64,000 nt of DNA, taken from positions 44,637,501-44,701,500 of the forward strand of contig CANTUV010000008.1 in the NCBI GenBank assembly GCA_947685225.1, given 5' to 3'. The first letter of the stretch is position 1. Each line of letters starts with the position of its first letter. Origin of the DNA: Garcia nutans (taxonomy: Eukaryota > Streptophyta > Magnoliopsida > Malpighiales > Euphorbiaceae). Below are positions 1 to 10,916 of the stretch, piece after piece. The position numbers and the translations under genes are program-made. The notes below the pieces were generated by a model. That model did not search any database and was not told the DNA's origin. It saw only the letters and a program-made list of their open reading frames with translations.

Positions 1-720
1 ATTAAAATAATATTTATTAAATTGTGTACTAACATCAATTATACCAAGTTCCAAGCCTTAATCACCTTCTAACTTAAACTTCACCATTTGTCCTTTACTT
101 CAATTAAGAAAGTCTACACTTCTCATTTCTAGACCATATTACAAATATTAAAATATCATTAGATCTCATTCTAAGCCATTTTAAATCAATTAAGAACATT
201 TACAACCATAAATCTACCAAAATCCTAATTCACCCTTACTACCTCTTTCAAACCAGCCTAACATATCAATTTTTGTCCTTCAACTATAAATTCATTACAT
301 ATATATTAAAATAACATCAAAACAATTCACTTTAACAATTATAAACACCATCATCAAAACTCTTAATTTCACACACTCATATCATATATCCTAACTCCTC
401 CAATCAAACTCACTTCCATCATTTGATCTCAAATTCAATAGACACATATCTTAAACACATCATAACAATCTTATTTTCAAACAGAAATCAATTTCTTTCT
501 CTATCCATATCAATACATAACCCTAAATTATAAGGAAAACAAAGCTTAGGGATAGATTACTCACTTGATTCCTTGACTATTCTTTAAAATCAACTTAAAA
601 CACTTTGATTTTTAGTGAAATTTTAGTATTTAAAATGATGAGAACTCTCTCCCTTCCTCTCCCAATAATTTTCGGCCAACCGTGGAGGAAGAAGAAGATA
701 ATGGTTATTTTATAAATCCA
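1..720 (-). mobile_element. Degraded LTR-like fragment, left window edge
   Basis: No coding potential is visible. On the minus strand the block resembles the 5' half of the long LTRs found elsewhere in this window: a purine-rich (GAA)n-type leader near 690-710 with a CGGCC motif beside it, then a GTGAGT donor-like site near 560, and long AT-rich stretches with the repeated phrase 'ccctaa'. The same order (GAAGAAGAAG leader, then GTAAGT) occurs in the LTRs at 15719-18740 and 33274-35781. The ends are not defined, so this is a family-level inference and could be ordinary AT-rich DNA. Confidence 0.35.
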
Positions 721-1069
721 ACTTTTCAACTTTACTCTTTGCCTTTATATTTAATTATAAAATAATTAATTAATAAAATATTATAATATTAAGACATTTC
801 CATCTTATTCCCATCCATATTTGTGAATTTAATTTTTTTTTGAAATATATATATTTAACTTTTTAATTTTTTACCTTATTTTATCCTTTAGTGTAAAATG
901 TATATATTATATATACAATATGTGTATATTATATATATATATATATATCTTATATTTCTCTCTTCCAACATACCTAATTAATTATTTTTTTTTGCTTGAT
1001 TGTATTTAAAATTTTAGATGTTAAAAATTTATTATAAAATTCAAGAATCATATATTTTTTGAAAATTTT

Positions 1070-1790
1070 TAAATTTCTAAGAAAATAATAAATCAATTAA
1101 TATTATTTAATTATATTAATATATAATTAATTTATAGAAAATTAAAAGTCACAAATATAATTTATTCAATTAATATTATAAATTATGTTAATATGTAGTT
1201 ATTTAATAGAAAATTAAAAGTCATAAATATATTAATTATTAAATTTTAAATTTTATATAAATTATTAAAATTAATTAAAAAAAGAAAGTATTAAATATTG
1301 AATCAATATCAAATTGAATGGTCTAAATTTTTTTATTATGAAGAGAGAGAATGAAATTGAAAAATTAATAAAAAATTAAAAAGTTGATGAAAAATTAAAA
1401 AAATGTAACAATATAGTATTCTTAAAAATAAATGACATTATAGACTTAGAAGATGTCTTATTTTTTTTTAATTTTTATATAATTATATAAATAATTTATA
1501 AAAAAATTAAAAATTAAAAATATAATTTATATAATTAATATTATAAAATTATATTAATATATAATTATTTAATAAAATATTAAAAGTTATAAATATAATT
1601 AATTATTAAATTTTATATAAATTATTAAAATTAATTAAAAGAAAATTTATTAAATATTAAATCAATATCAAATTAAATAATTTAAATTTTTTATAAAAAT
1701 AATAGAAAGTGAAATTAAAAAAATAATTAAAAATTAAAAAATTATGACAATATAATATTTTTTAAAAATGAATGACAGTCTCAAAGAGAT
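1070..1790. repeat. AT-rich tandem duplication (about 350-bp unit)
   Basis: Two successive blocks, about 1138-1440 and 1497-1790, share the same order of short phrases: 'aattaatattata', 'attattaaattttatataaattattaaaattaatt', 'aatcaatatcaaatt', then 'acaatata-tatt-ttaaaaa-aatgac'. They differ by many substitutions and small indels, so this is an old duplication. No ORF or terminal inverted repeat was recognised. Confidence 0.5.
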
Positions 1791-2033
1791 ATAACTCCTT
1801 CACTTTTATATATTTATATAGATAGATCCATCGTTGATTTATATTCCGATCTTACTATATTCCAAATAATTTTAAAAGAATTAAAGTTTGTTCCAATTCC
1901 AATTTTGAGTCGAATTTTGAAATTTTAGCCAAATGCCCTGAAATTAAAAAAAGTTAAATTGAAGTCTTTTTTTTTTTGAAGGATATAAATTGAAGTTTAA
2001 TAAGCGGAAGCCACACGCAAAATCAGCAGATCC

Positions 2034-2066
2034 ATGTCAACTTTGATTGCCATGGCGCAGACTTAA
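2034..2066 (+). promoter_or_regulatory. Possible upstream ORF in the 5' leader of the LRAT-domain gene
   Basis: An ATG at 2034 opens a 10-codon frame that ends at the TAA at 2064-2066, 89 bases before the main start at 2156. Between them is a pyrimidine-rich stretch (about 2078-2112) typical of plant 5' leaders. Whether it is in the mRNA depends on the transcription start, which cannot be read from the sequence. Confidence 0.25.
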
Positions 2067-2155
2067 AGGCGAAGTAAGCGCTTCTCTTTCTCTTTAAACT
2101 TCTCTTCTCTCTGTAAATTATTCAAACAAAGCAAAGAGAAGAAAATAAATTAGAT

Positions 2156-5100
2156 ATGGGAATTTTTTCAAATAAGATCGGAAGAGATGAGCTTAAGCCT
2201 GGCGATCACATCTACTCATGGAGGCATGCTTATATATACGCCCATCACGGTCTGTATCTCAATTCTACATCCTATTTTACCTGTATTTTGGATCTCTATT
2301 CTTTTCCCATTGATTTCAATCTGCGCATTTTATAGTCTGATATGTTAGTGTGGTATCAAAGTTTACTCATTTTTCAAATTTGAGTTCTTTTTCTGTAGTT
2401 TATGGCTTTTTTGTTTTGTGGGTTTTTGTTTATGTATTGAGTAGAGGATTCCCATTTCGCAGATTGGTCAAGTATGTCTAATTTTTAGTTTAATTTTGGC
2501 GAGTGACATTAGTGTAATGAAGTTCGAATGCTGGATTATAATCATTGAGAATCTGATGAGAAATATATATATTCTATAACCCGATTAATGGTGGGTTATA
2601 TTATGTTTATTTCTTCTCCGTTTCTAATTGGTTGGAAGCAGTTGTCCTTATCTCATCAGCTTTAACTCTGTTTATTACCAAATTGTTATATATGGCTGCC
2701 CTCTTTTACAGACACAGCCCGCACGAGTGTGAAGGCACTGTCCAGGTATTAGTTTGATTATGGTGTTCTATTGATAGGAAGAAGATCAGACTTGAGTGGG
2801 ATAGTTAGAGAAATTGTATGATTGATGGTTAGGTTGAAAGAACAGAATTTTGTGTGAATAGAACTAGGGCTCTGAAAATGTTGCTAAGTTCTGAAATTTG
2901 TACTGGCAGTTAGTGTTATAGCGTCTAAATATCTGAGAATGATTCTTAAAAAGTAACAATTTTTTGGTTTTTAATTTGTTAATGAGATAGAAAATTAGGG
3001 CTTTTTGGTTTTTTCTAGGAAACGTTGATTTGGTCTACTAGATAATACATTACTATGTTTGTTTCATCCGCTCATGAATTTTCGCCTATAGGATGAAGGC
3101 TAATATATTAGAGTTATGTCCTATTATCTGATCATGTTCATTCAATTCAAGCTGTTGGAGTAAAATGTTAGGAATGCATCATTAAACTAAAGGTCTACGC
3201 ACTTATTTTTATGAAAAACAATCTCCTAATTTTGAATCTTGAAATCTCAATCATCCATTTCAAATTTGATGGTGGGATGAAATTAACAACAAAGGCTGTA
3301 AGCGTTGGGGATGATCATGGTTTGATTATTCAAAGGTTTGTTTTCAATAACTTATGCCTGCCTTCTCCATCCACATTAATTGTCAATTTATTTTCATTTT
3401 TATTTCTTCACGGGTCTCTTGCTGGGAGTTTCTCTCCCTTCTGTTTATTATAAGAAACTTAAAATACTATTAGCCAGATATAGTATCAACTTCAGTTGCA
3501 AAGCACTGCCACAAGTGAGGAGTTTATATAATTCCCAAACCTATGATTATGGCTTACTATCCTAGTGTGGTATCAGTGATAAAAAAATGATTACAAAAAT
3601 TTCAAATTGCTCTACAATGTTCGTTTAAGTGGAAGCCATAAATTTTTAACAGTTTAATTCTCACAAGTGACCCTGCTAAATCCAAAAGCAACATCAGATG
3701 AATGAGAGATATAAAGAGTTATATCTGATGGCAAAGTTGTAATCGCTGCATGATCAGATTTTACTTTGTTGTTTGTGATCTTTCCGAATTTTTGTTCAAT
3801 TCTGATGAGGATTCTTAGAATTACGAATTTCAAAGTGAAGTTAGCACTGTATCAGGATTGAAAAGGTCATAAAAATTTGAAGTTGGCAATACGGGAAACA
3901 TTTTTTTATGGAGATTCTTGATTTTGGAAGATCTGATCTAGAAATAGTTTGCCTGCTAGTTTAAATGGATCATATATCTATTTAATGGGAAGGATTCATT
4001 AAAAGGATCATATATGTTTTCTGTGGGAAAGATTCATATATTCTCTTGGTGAATTGAAGTGGTCAGAATCTTATGCTTGAAATGCTTTTCTGCATAATGT
4101 ACTGAGGTTACCATGTGAATGCTTGCATCATCATCTCAGGAAAGCATGTTTACATGGCATCCTATTCCCCAACTTAGGACCTAAATATAGAGAAAGCAAC
4201 ACCATATAGTGAGTTGCCATTGGCTTGTTGGTAATATGACTAACTGAAACTCACCTAAGCTTCAATCACAAGCTAGTTGCAATCTGTTTCCTCCATTTAG
4301 CTCTCTTAAGCTAAATTTTACTAGTCCATTGTGATACAACACAAGCAACCGACCATCCTTTTTCCCTTGAACTTTTCTAATTCAATTTTTGTCACAGCAT
4401 TTATGAATTCTCTTGACAAGAAAGTGCTCAGTGTGTGTATACATGCATTTATGAGAGGCAGGGATTGGGAGAGATGCAAAGTTGTTCAACATGTAGGATC
4501 CTGTAGAAGATCAAGTGTGGCTTATGTAATTTCTTTTTTCCGATATTTAATTATTGGTATTGCATTTCAATTTTATCTCATCACACCACAGGTCTGTTTA
4601 CACTTTCATTTGAGATATATATTCAATTCTGACATACACTGGTAACATGCTGTGCATACTTGTCTATTTAGCACATGGTGATGTGATTCTCAATAACAAC
4701 GATAGAAGTTTCACCATAGCTAACCTGCATCTGATTTCACACTAGGGATATATGTTGGCGACGGAAAGGTGATCCACTTCACTCGCGGAGCAGGTCAGGA
4801 AATAGGGACAGGAACTGTGTTAGACCGTTTTATTTTCAGCTCTTCTCCCTCTCATCCTGCGGACAATCCATGCCCAAACTGTGGTGATCAATCAAGACTT
4901 GATGGTGTCATTTCATCCTGTATAGACTGTTTCCTTGCGGATGGGAACCTGTACCTCTTTGAATATGGTGTCTCACCAGCTTTCTTTCTCGCCAAAGCTA
5001 GAGGAGGGACCTGCACCCTTGCTGCTTCTGATCCACCAGAAGATGTCCTTCATCGTGCTTCTTTCCTCCTTGAAAATGGTTTTGGTGTCTATCACATTTT

Positions 5101-5479
5101 CAAGAACAACTGCGAAGATTTTGCAATCTACTGTAAGACAGGCCTGCTTGTATTCACAAGCATCAGTGTTGGTCGAAGTGGGCAGGCAGCATCCTTATTA
5201 GCAGCCACCAGTGCTATTGTTTCTTCGCCACTTCGATTTTTAACAACCAGCTTCAGCGGGTTGGCTGCTGTAGGTTGTGGTATGTATTGTGTCAGCCGGT
5301 TTGTTTCTGATATTGGAATACGTCGTGATGTGACTAAGGTGTCTGTTGAGAGACTTGTTTCTCGTTCTAGCTTAGAAGAGCTAGAAATCGCAGCCAGTGT
5401 TGCTAATAAGCTAGAAGTTGCAGCCGATGTAGCAAGGAAAAGTAATGTTATTTTGCCAACACCTATTTCTTCGGATTAA
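2156..5479 (+). CDS. LRAT/NC-domain protein, two exons (2156-2249, 4746-5479)
   Basis: This is the only host gene recognised. Exon 1 encodes 31 codons plus one base, ending at a GT donor (2250-2251). Exon 2 follows an AG acceptor (4744-4745) and restores the frame, giving a 275-residue protein with TAA at 5477-5479. The N-terminus (MGIFSNKI...LKPGDHIYSWR) and the 'AHHGIYVG' block match plant NC-domain/LRAT-like proteins. The NlpC/P60-fold triad is visible: His30, His42 and Cys154 in an 'NNCEDFA' motif, aligning with the two His and the Cys of HRASLS/H-rev107 phospholipase/acyltransferases. Residues 74-93 carry CxxC...CxxC (Cys74, 77, 90, 93), a possible metal knuckle. A hydrophobic stretch at about 180-219 may contact membrane. 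The frame is unbroken and all catalytic residues are present, so the gene looks functional. The substrate of the plant proteins is not established, so lipid acyltransferase/thiol hydrolase activity is inference from the fold. Confidence 0.9.
2250..4745 (+). other. Intron 1 of the LRAT-domain gene (2496 bp)
   Basis: The intron has GT-AG borders and phase 1. It is T-rich with no coding similarity that I recognise; short open frames near 3211-3565 and 4331-4645 have no family features. It is long compared with the 0.8 kb of coding sequence. No transposon ends were found inside it. Confidence 0.85.
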
Positions 5480-8088
5480 AAGAAGCGCTACCTGGTTGAT
5501 AGTTGTGATGCTGGGTGCAGAAAACTTCTTTATGATGAACTGGTAAAATGCGGATATATATTGTTCATTATGCGATGCTCAGTTATTACAACATATAATT
5601 GATTTGGTATGCTATTTATTTGTTAATTTAAGACAGGGCACCCTATTTGAGCATCAAATATAGGATTGCTTTTGTTATTATTATTATTATTTTTAGCTGA
5701 GCTTTTGTTATTTGTTATAAGTTCATTTTTATTAGCTTAATTAGCGTTGTTTGATGGTAAAATAAATTTCAAAATCTGATGAGGGTAAATTTGAATACTG
5801 TGTAAGAAGACTTGAATTTTGAAATGCTCTCACTAGGCTAAATAAAAATAAATCATAAAGGTGTTTTTCTTGTGTAATTTCTATTGTAGTGATTTTGAGA
5901 TAGTGCTCATAATTAGTATCCATTACTGCATTACAATCATAATTTTGCGTTTAATAATTCCATTTGTAGTTGCTAAAATTGCACTGTAACAATAGAATTT
6001 CATTTTGACAAGAATATAAGATTGTACCCACATTTATTAGACGACTGAATCTTGCAGTACAAGTGACATGTGTAAGTGGATGCTGTCCCTCCAATCCACC
6101 AATCTTGTCAACTTTCTCCCAAAGAAAGAGTATCTCGACTGAACCATTATAATACAAAAATTTTGCATTTCTAGTACTGCGATTTATCTAATATGAAAAT
6201 TTACTTTTTCAAACGTCCAGAAAATCACACTCCAAAACTAGTTCAAAATATTAGAGGCCGATTAATATAAACTTTGAAAGGATCACATTTCAAAATTTAG
6301 AGAATTTAAAAGAGCTTTCTACAAAACTGACAAAAAAAAAACATTTTATTTACACAAATACAGAAGAAAAAAAATTTAAAAATCTAAAAAATATGCTTCT
6401 AATATAATAAAATTACTGCAAAACTGATGCCCCCGTTATCCTCTTTTTCTTCCTCACCATTATCATCATCATTATCCATCAACAATTAAAACTAAAAAAA
6501 GCATTAAAAAAAAAGAAAAAAAAATTCAAGGTTAAAAACCTAAAAAAACCAGATAAAAATAAATCAGTCTTTTTCATCAAAATCTTCATCATCTTCTTCA
6601 TCAAGATCAGTATAAAATAGAAAATTCATCAATAAAAAAATCATATATGAATCATCAATTGAAGTTTAAGAATTTTGCCTTTAACATATCTAAAACTTTG
6701 TTTTGAATACAAAAATAATTAAATAATTAAATAAGCTCAGAAACAAATAAAAAAAATTGTATGCAATTAAATTTAAACTTTGTTACTAAGACAAATCAAT
6801 AATAGAAAAAAAAAGTTACGAAAAAATAAAAATTTCAAAAACAGAATAAAAATGTTGAGTATTGTAGATGTTGTGTCTATTTTTAGAAGAATACAAAATA
6901 AAAGTTAAAAAAAAAAATTAATGTCACTGTATAGATATTTAATAGATATTTGGTAGATATTATAAATATATGGTAGATGGTATGTATATTAGCTTTTTAT
7001 TTTTATGTTGTGCATATATTATATAGATGTTTTGTATATGTTATATGTATGTTAGAAGAATAGATAATAAGAATTAAAAAATATTAATTGAGTTATGTAG
7101 ATGTTTGGTAGATATTGCAGATGTTTGATAGATGTTGTGCGTATTTTAAGTTTTTATTGTGCATACTGTGTGCAAATTATATATATATTATGTGAATGTT
7201 GTGTGAATATAAAAGTAAAATAAATAAAGTTAAAAAAGTTAAACAAATTATGTAGATATTTTGTGTATATTGAGTAGATATTTGATAAATATTATGTAAA
7301 TATTTAGTAGATATTATGTGTATGTTATATATTTGTGAGAATATGAAATAAAAAATTATTTTTAAATAAAAAAAATAAAATAGAAAATAAAATAATAAAA
7401 AAATTAACATCAAAATGGACATGAAGAGCTATTAAGACTTGAATAAAATAAAGAAAAAAGGACACAGGAAAATTAAAAATGAAAAAAAAGAGCTATATTT
7501 AAAAGCAAAAAGATAAAGTGTATAGATTTGAAAAAGAAAATTGAAAGAGGAGTAAATGATGTAAATTTCTCAATTTAAAATTCATATAAACCCATAATGT
7601 TTGTGAGCTCAAAATCCATACAAATCCACATTGAGATTCTATACTCTTATAATAGAGAATGTCTCTTTTATTTATTTGCTAAAAGATGACATTCTCTATT
7701 ACCTGACACTTTCACTAAATAATTACAGTTTTGATGCTATTGTTCCGACTATCTGCAAGTCAATGATGAAGTTTAAGTCCAAAACAGAAGCAAATGATAC
7801 ATATCAAGTAAAATAATTTGCAAAATGTAGCAAATCTCACCTGGGAACCTTTATTATCTGACTCTTACTGAATTATAAACATCGATGTATTTCCCAGCTA
7901 TTTTGTCCCATCTATTGTCGATTTCAATAACCTTCTTATAATGTTATTCCACTCATCTGGCTCTGCAACAAAATTGAAATTAAAATGAGAAAAAAGTTTA
8001 CTTTGTATATTATCTAATCTAAAGATTATTATTTCCTAGTTGCTCTGATCAGGCTATAATTTTCATGACAAGTTGACACAAAAGTACG
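5480..8088. other. 3' flank of the gene and AT-rich intergenic DNA
   Basis: The stretch begins with the presumed 3' UTR of the LRAT-domain gene, including a short (TTA)n tract near 5680. From about 6300 it is A-rich low-complexity DNA. No gene, tRNA or transposon terminus was recognised before the copia LTR at 8089. Confidence 0.6.
6890..7330. repeat. Degenerate minisatellite of 'gtagatatt / tgtgtatgtt' units
   Basis: Short phrases such as 'tagatatttggtagat', 'gtagatgttttg' and 'gtagatattatgtgtatg' recur at irregular spacing of about 12-30 bp with drift, giving a degenerate array. No coding capacity is seen. Confidence 0.5.
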
Positions 8089-8587
8089 TGTTGGATTTTT
8101 AATGTTAATTTGAGTTTACATATTAAAATAATTATATTATAAGCTATTTAATTTAATAGAGCTGGCTTAATTTATGAGTCATATATTTTAAACTCTAAAA
8201 ATATTTAATTTGGTATGAGTCATATATATGTAGAAGCCCAATACTAGTAGTTAGAGTTTTTATAAAAACCTAATTAATATAGTACATGAAAAATATTATT
8301 AGGATTGTGGTTCCTGATTTAGATATAGTTGTCAATATAGTTGTCAAGTTTGACTACCTCATATTCAAAGTAGATATTAAAAGACAATAAATCAGAACTG
8401 AGAAGAATCAAATCCTAAATAATCAATTCTCCTGTAGATCAAAATATACTTTCGTTAATCTTTTCTTCTACATTCTCCTTGTTTTCTATATGAAGGGATT
8501 TATTATGTTCTTGGATTTAAATATAATTATGTTTATATACGTGCATACAATTAATCACATGTACTTTGACTTAATTAAATTATATCA
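8089..8587 (+). repeat. 5' LTR of the copia element
   Basis: The LTR starts TGTTGGATTTTTAATG and ends TTATATCA, i.e. TG...CA, and is about 499 bp. The first part matches 29570-29712 on the plus strand, and the rest matches the reverse complement of 60450-60792. The base string before it (8084-8088, GTACG) would be the target duplication, but the sequence next to the inverted half (60445-60449) does not match it. Confidence 0.85.
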
Positions 8588-8589
8588 AG

Positions 8590-8601
8590 TGGCATCAGAG
8601 C
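8590..8601 (+). other. Primer binding site of the copia element
   Basis: TGGCATCAGAGC lies two bases after the LTR. It differs by one base from TGGTATCAGAGC, the complement of the 3' end of plant initiator-Met tRNA. Confidence 0.85.
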
Positions 8602-9146
8602 AACTCCATTATAGATTCTTTGAGTAATTTATGATTGAAATTAGAATTTTAAGGGTTTGAATATTGATTTTGTTTATTGTGGATTTGGTTACTGATTACC
8701 AATTAGGGAATTAAAATATACAATTATATTTATACATAGATATTCGATCAGTTATACGTATAGATTCATCGGTTTCGGTAATTCATGTTCTGAGTACAGC
8801 TTGTGCACGGTTTTCGGCCATGTTTCAATTTTGCTATTAATAATAATAAAATAAAAGTGTTCTGCTGCCATCATATATTGGGCGTTATTATGGCTATGAA
8901 TTGTTGAGATTATTATGATGTTTAGTAGTTAAAAAGAAAAAAAAAACATTTTGACCGAAGAAGCTTTCATCTGGTTTATGTGAATTTGGTCATGTTCTTT
9001 GGACCATCATTTATTATTTTAGGTTCTGCATAATTTTGTTTATGGTTTCATTGTGGTTTTGTACGATGACATGCAATATTATTAATGGTATTACAATATT
9101 GCCATTATAAAGGGCCAATTTTTAATTAATCTATTTTATACTAGAT
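8602..9146 (+). other. Untranslated leader of the copia element (first part)
   Basis: This is sequence between PBS and gag. It has no open frame of note and continues at 18746-19255 after the Tekay insertion; the 5-bp duplication TAGAT (9142-9146 and 18741-18745) marks the joint. Confidence 0.7.
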
Positions 9147-10705
9147 TGTAACATCCTTATATCCTATATACGTACAATACATATTTTTAGCATATGTAAA
9201 ATATGCATATACGGTACAAAAATGTCACATACCGATTTTATAAAAAAAATTTACATTTTCAATCTAAAATTTTAAATTCTAAATATATAAAAATTAAATA
9301 GAATATAAATATTCTTTACTTATTATAAGAACCCAAAATAAATAATATATATAAAAATCTCTGAAAAAAATTCGCCAGAGTTTTGTCTGTATTTTGGATA
9401 TTCCAAAATTTATCAAAACACAACCTGCAAAAAAGAAAACACTCCCAAATAATTTCCAATCACCATCTCAACCATACTTCTCAATTTCACCAAGTTTCTC
9501 AAACATTTATACATATAGATATATATAATTTAAAACACACTTACTTTCCCATTTCAAATACATTGACCCAAACATTCTTTATGATATACAATACGTAAAA
9601 TCTAAAATATAATATATTATGCATAAAACTCAAAAATGTACAATAACATAAAAATATATACATACTGCTGGCAGTGTTTCTGATCTCGATAGCAACTTTA
9701 CAAGCTCAACTACAAGTTTAGACCAGACCTGGTTTAGAAGAACTCTCTGGCTCAACTGGGTCTATCCTGTCACCTGCGCGATGGAAACAACCGCGCTAAG
9801 CCAAAGCCTAGTGGTACAAACTTTGATAATAACAATATAACTCAATACAATACCAAATGCATAATGCATATAGATGTCACATCAAACCACTTTCTTATAT
9901 TTTTTAAATATTTCATAAGCGCAACTCATAACATTATATTACTCAATTATATCATAATTCATAATTCACATTAAAACAAAGACAAGTATGAGCCCAAAAA
10001 GGATCTAATATGCTATTCAAATTTTAGAGTTACTGCTTTGGTCCATAATGACACCATGTGTCTAGCCCCGTAGGCAATATATATATATATATCCATGGAT
10101 AATGTAACAGCCCCAGTCTCTTGGGCCTCAACCCGGCTACACCCTTAGGCCCCAGTATCTTGGTCCTCAACCCGGCTAGACTGCTACAGTTTTTGAGGCT
10201 TACGGCCTAGTCTTTTCACTCTAAAAACATCATATTTATCAGCTGGCCTGGCTTATGACCCAATCTTTTCACTATTCCAGCGTATAGCCCGTAGGCAATC
10301 ATAGGCATGCCGCCAAACCCAGAACTCTGAAAATTGAATAACATACTAGGCACACAATTTATTCATATTTCTCATTATTAATCTCTTTCTCATTTTTACA
10401 TATTCAATCTAGGCACATTGCCTTATTTTCACATTTTTTTTCTCACTTTTCTCATTTTTCACATCTTTCTCATTTTTCTCATTTTTCTCATTTTTATTAA
10501 TATCAATTCATTTCATTATTACACATATCTCCTTTTTGCATTCACAACATATTACCCAATTACTTTGAGGTATTTTCACATAATATGCATATTTCACATA
10601 TTACACAAATTAGCCATTATCAATGGCTTGTCATAATGCATTTAACATTTATATGACATTACAAATGTCATAGCATATTATTCATACACAATCAATGAAC
10701 CAAGT
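9147..10705 (-). repeat. Truncated 3' LTR of element A
   Basis: Matches 15719 to about 17275 of the 5' LTR almost throughout, then stops abruptly after 'ccaagt' and is replaced by a second copy of an LTR end. About 1.45 kb of the LTR's U3 side is missing. Two tandem 'CCCAGT-TCTTGG-CCTCAACCCGGCTA' units lie at 10110-10181. Confidence 0.85.
9776..9796 (-). promoter_or_regulatory. Conserved GCGCG...CGCGC hairpin in LTR
   Basis: Inverted arms 9776-9780 and 9792-9796, flanked by CACCT on one side and TAAGC on the other. It is the same structure as in the LTRs at 16349, 23940, 33972 and 39609. Confidence 0.5.
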
Positions 10706-10916
10706 TGTAAAACCCTTATACCCTATATACGTACAATACATATTTCTAGCATATGAAAAATACGCATATACGGTACAAAAATATCACAGACCGGTTTAAT
10801 AAAAAAATTTCACATTTCCAATTTAAAATTTTAAATTCTAAATATATAAAAATTAAATAGAATATAAATATTCTTTGCTTATTATAAGAACCCAAAATAA
10901 ATAATATATATATAAA
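10706..10916 (-). repeat. Extra copy of the LTR terminal 211 bp, element A
   Basis: Starts TGTAAAACCCTTATACCC and follows the first 210 or so bases of the LTR at 9147 and 15719. It directly joins the end of the integrase/chromodomain region at 10917 ('tggggaaactgactctgc'). No polypurine tract separates them, so this is a rearranged junction and not a normal LTR border. Confidence 0.8.

Noticed and set aside
3211..3565. Overlapping open frames in the intron of the LRAT-domain gene
   Set aside because: Low-complexity intronic sequence with no family features; the splice model joins across it with a perfect frame.
7177..7422. 81-codon open frame rich in Ile, Phe and Tyr
   Set aside because: It comes from the degenerate AT-rich minisatellite, not from a gene.
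8084..8088. GTACG as the copia target duplication
   Set aside because: The base string beside the inverted LTR end (60445-60449, GATCT) does not match, so a duplication cannot be claimed.
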